From DASYKT01 sp035995185 (lineage in GTDB: Bacteria; Acidobacteriota; Blastocatellia; Pyrinomonadales; Pyrinomonadaceae): a stretch of DNA of 64,000 nucleotides. A program made the position numbers and the translations under genes. A model generated the notes under the pieces. The model was not told the origin of the DNA, did not search any database, and saw only the letters and a list, made by a program, of their open reading frames with translations. Positions 62,069-64,000 of this stretch are shown one piece after another. Where the stretch lies: NCBI GenBank assembly GCA_035995185.1, contig DASYKT010000061.1:120966-184965 (forward strand). The letters are read 5' to 3'. Each line of letters starts with the position of its first letter. Position 1 is the first letter of the stretch.

Positions 62069-63846
62069 ATGTGTAAGTCTATTATGCAAGGAATTTGCTG
62101 TCTAATTCTATTGTTTGGAAGTTCGGCTTTCGCAAATGCCAATACATTATCGGGCTATGCCGTAAGCCATCAAGGGTCAAATATCAACGCGAAAATGCCG
62201 GGCGCGCTGATCGAATTCAAGGACGCGCAAACCGGCAAACCGATATCGGTCAAAATGAAAATAGGCGTGGAGATAAAAGGCAGAAAAGATGCTTTTTACG
62301 CTACCTCGGGGCTTGACGGGGGCAAGTGGCTGGCCGATGTCAAAAGAGGGCGTTATATCGTGACCGTTACGGGTAAGTCGGGAAGTAAAAGCGACACCTA
62401 CACCTTGAATTTGAACGCCATGCTGCCCACCTGCTCAACTTCTACAGGCTACCTGGATGTGACCTCGTGCGGAGCGGTCGGTTCGGGGCTTGTCGATGAC
62501 ACCCAGGCGATCATCGACGGTGTCGCGGCGATCGCGTCGGCCGGAGGCGGCGTGCTGGCTTTCCCGAAAGGATTTTTTAACGTCGGGACGAACAGCACCA
62601 CCGCCGGGTATCTTCCGATCGTGCTCCCGTCGGGCATCACTATCCAGGGGATCAACGGCGGCATCACCGGAACGGATTGGGGCAACAGCCGCATCACGCT
62701 GATCAATTCGACGACCCCGTCCACCATTTACAATAAGACGCTGTTTAAGATAGGCGAGAATAAAAGGCATATTTCCTTTAAGGATATAACGCTGCTGGCC
62801 TATCACTATCCCGATCCCAGCCTGGGCGTTTCCGGCTCTATCGGCGTGCTGGGCGAAGGAAATTATCCCAACACCACGGCGGACATATTGTTTTCCAACA
62901 TGACCATCTGGGGTTTCGGATACGATATCGACGTGCGGGCCTGCACGGCGGAACATGTATCCGGACTTAACTGCGCCGTCGATCCGGAAGCGGACCCGAT
63001 AGTGTATATGACGCCGTGTGGCAATTCGACCAGGTAAAGGCCGACCACGTGACCTTTTTCGGCGCTACGGCCGGCGTCCGGATGGACAGCGAGAATACCG
63101 ACTGGAATTTTTCCAGCTGCTGGTTTCACATGCCGGTGGACACTACCGAAGAAGGCACGCCACAGACCAGCGGAATACATATCAAACGCGGCGGGTTTAT
63201 CCAGGTCAATAACACCTTTGGCGGATCTGACAGCGGTTCACCGGGAGGCAATTTCATCTGGGCGGGCAGCCTGGGCACGCTGATGGTAACCAATTCGCAA
63301 TGCGAAAACGTGAAAAATTCGCTGGTTTGGGGACGCGATCCGCTGAAAGGTGAAGAGTATGACCTGGGCACGACCCTTTCCCGGATCATGGTCATCGGCA
63401 GTGAATTTGGCGCTCCGGTCAAGCTCCGTTACCGCGTCAATTATATTTCCGAAGGTAATCACTACGGGCCGGACACTATCGTGGCGGATACCGACCTGGT
63501 AAGGATCTGGTCGACCGGCGACAAGTTTTGCGGCGACGGGTATATCGCCAGCTCATGCACGCCAACCATCAGCGGCGGAACGGTCGTCTTTATGTCCGGG
63601 GCGCCGGCCGAGGCGGCTAATATTCCGCAAATCCCCGCGCAATTCGGCGTGAAGGCGGAGTTCAAAGAAGTGGTCCGGCTCGGCTCGGTCACCTATAGCG
63701 TTTTAAGCAGCACCTATTCCTCGGCGGATAACGGGTCGCTGCTTTACTGCAGCGATTGCGCGGCGAATGTTTCCACCGGAAACTGCCAGGCCAGCGGAAG
63801 CGGCGCTCTCGCTAAACGTGTCAACAGCACCTGGAAATGTAATTGA
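62069..63846 (+). pseudogene. Frameshifted pectate-lyase-like paralogue
   Basis: The first part (62069 to about 63014) encodes a signal peptide (SIMQGICCLILLFGSSAFAN), the same N-terminal module and beta-helix start as the first paralogue. The frame then shifts: DPIVYMTP should continue to WQFDQVKADHVTFFG, but GTGTGG replaces the GTGG of the first copy. This is a two-base (TG) tandem duplication near 63015. The rest (63016-63846) encodes the beta-helix end and the same Cys-rich C-terminal module ending WKCN. The two parts together equal the full paralogue, so it was an intact gene until recently. Programmed slippage is possible but no slippery pattern is seen. Confidence 0.8.
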
Positions 63847-63889
63847 TTTCCGGCTTTGTATGAGTCGTCCTGAAATAGGTTGACACTTT
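63847..63889. mobile_element. Left end of an insertion sequence (IS3-like)
   Basis: After the paralogue stop codon the sequence TGAGTCGTCCTGAAATAGG then TTGACAC begins; this type of terminal word is common at the ends of IS3/IS481-like elements. The rest of the element and its other inverted repeat are outside the window. The paralogue stop codon is preserved, so the insertion lies downstream of the gene. Confidence 0.65.
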
Positions 63890-64000
63890 TTAGTTGTAGT
63901 TTAGAAAGTCTGTGTGGTTAGCCGCGCAGGCTTTCTTGTGTATAGCGTCCGGTGTGTTCATCTGTAAGCTCAGATGCGGACGTTTTCGGTTATAAGTATC
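63890..64000 (-). CDS. IS3-family-like transposase, C-terminal part (partial)
   Basis: Reading leftwards from the edge, 36 residues end at the TAA at 63890-63892: DTYNRKRPHLSLQMNTPDAI, then HKKACAANHTDFLNYN. The YNRKRPHLSL...TPDAIH pattern is the conserved C-terminus of integrase-core transposases (IS3 and IS481 groups), just after the catalytic DDE domain. The N-terminal part is beyond the window. It marks a mobile element inserted near the tandem paralogues. Confidence 0.85.
   Translation of the reverse strand, partial: DTYNRKRPHLSLQMNTPDAIHKKACAANHTDFLNYN

Overview
The window looks like a chromosomal segment of an acidobacterium, most likely of the Blastocatellia/Pyrinomonadaceae type. 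This is inferred from gene style only, because no rRNA is present. The clues are a TIGR02999-type ECF sigma factor followed by a giant Ser/Thr kinase with PEGA and formylglycine-enzyme-like domains, secreted FG-GAP/VCBS-type and HAF-repeat proteins, a TonB receptor with an N-terminal carboxypeptidase-regulatory domain, a PadR regulator paired with a membrane protein, and an HspR-controlled dnaK operon. Genes are moderately GC-rich, while several small cassettes are clearly AT-rich and look acquired.

Layout. 1-4.5 kb: two divergent ECF sigma genes and the multidomain kinase. 4.7-10.6 kb: a one-module Clp-like AAA+ ATPase, inositol-phosphate synthase, a 5'-truncated secreted protein, a HAF-repeat secreted protein and two small AT-rich genes. 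10.6-21.3 kb: smc with a large head insertion, two periplasmic TPR proteins, acetyl-CoA synthetase and a DUF4388 protein. 21.4-24 kb: a 467-bp structured element, then a divergent arsenic island (arsR / arsI-aqpS-arsC). 24-28.8 kb: the dnaK-dnaJ-hspR chaperone operon, interrupted by an AT-rich two-gene cassette encoding an LRAT-like NCEHF protein. 29-38.6 kb: PadR system, membrane proteins, pgsA, a phosphoesterase, a ZnuD-like TonB receptor and a LytS/LytR-type two-component pair. 38.8-48.3 kb: fused branched-chain 2-oxoacid dehydrogenase E1, radical SAM, GNAT, a VapBC-like module, acyl-CoA dehydrogenase, a flippase-like protein, a Bax-inhibitor-1 protein and an aminotransferase. 48.5-54.1 kb: secreted or membrane proteins, a retropepsin-like protein without catalytic Asp, a phospholipase-C-type enzyme and a 40-residue acidic microprotein. 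54.4-58.3 kb: a 356-nt structured RNA candidate with tmRNA-like words, a RelA/SpoT synthetase-domain protein and GTP-dependent PEPCK. 58.7-64 kb: an EamA transporter, two tandem pectate-lyase-like secreted paralogues sharing a conserved leader (the second frameshifted), and the edge of an insertion sequence.

How the genes fit together. Metabolism is heterotrophic: acetate activation, branched-chain 2-oxoacid oxidation, acyl-CoA oxidation and PEPCK for gluconeogenesis. The arsenic genes form a compact detoxification set with no pump gene. HspR has a HAIR-like operator over the dnaK promoter, consistent with autoregulation if hspR is cotranscribed.

The most unusual general property is the density of intergenic dyad repeats. 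At least six unrelated families recur, several with inverted halves around a variable centre. Two of them supply or abut stop codons of genes (GNAT, arsR), one lies over the spurious 5' extension of the kinase gene, and one separates a kinase/regulator pair. No CRISPR array, tRNA or rRNA was seen.
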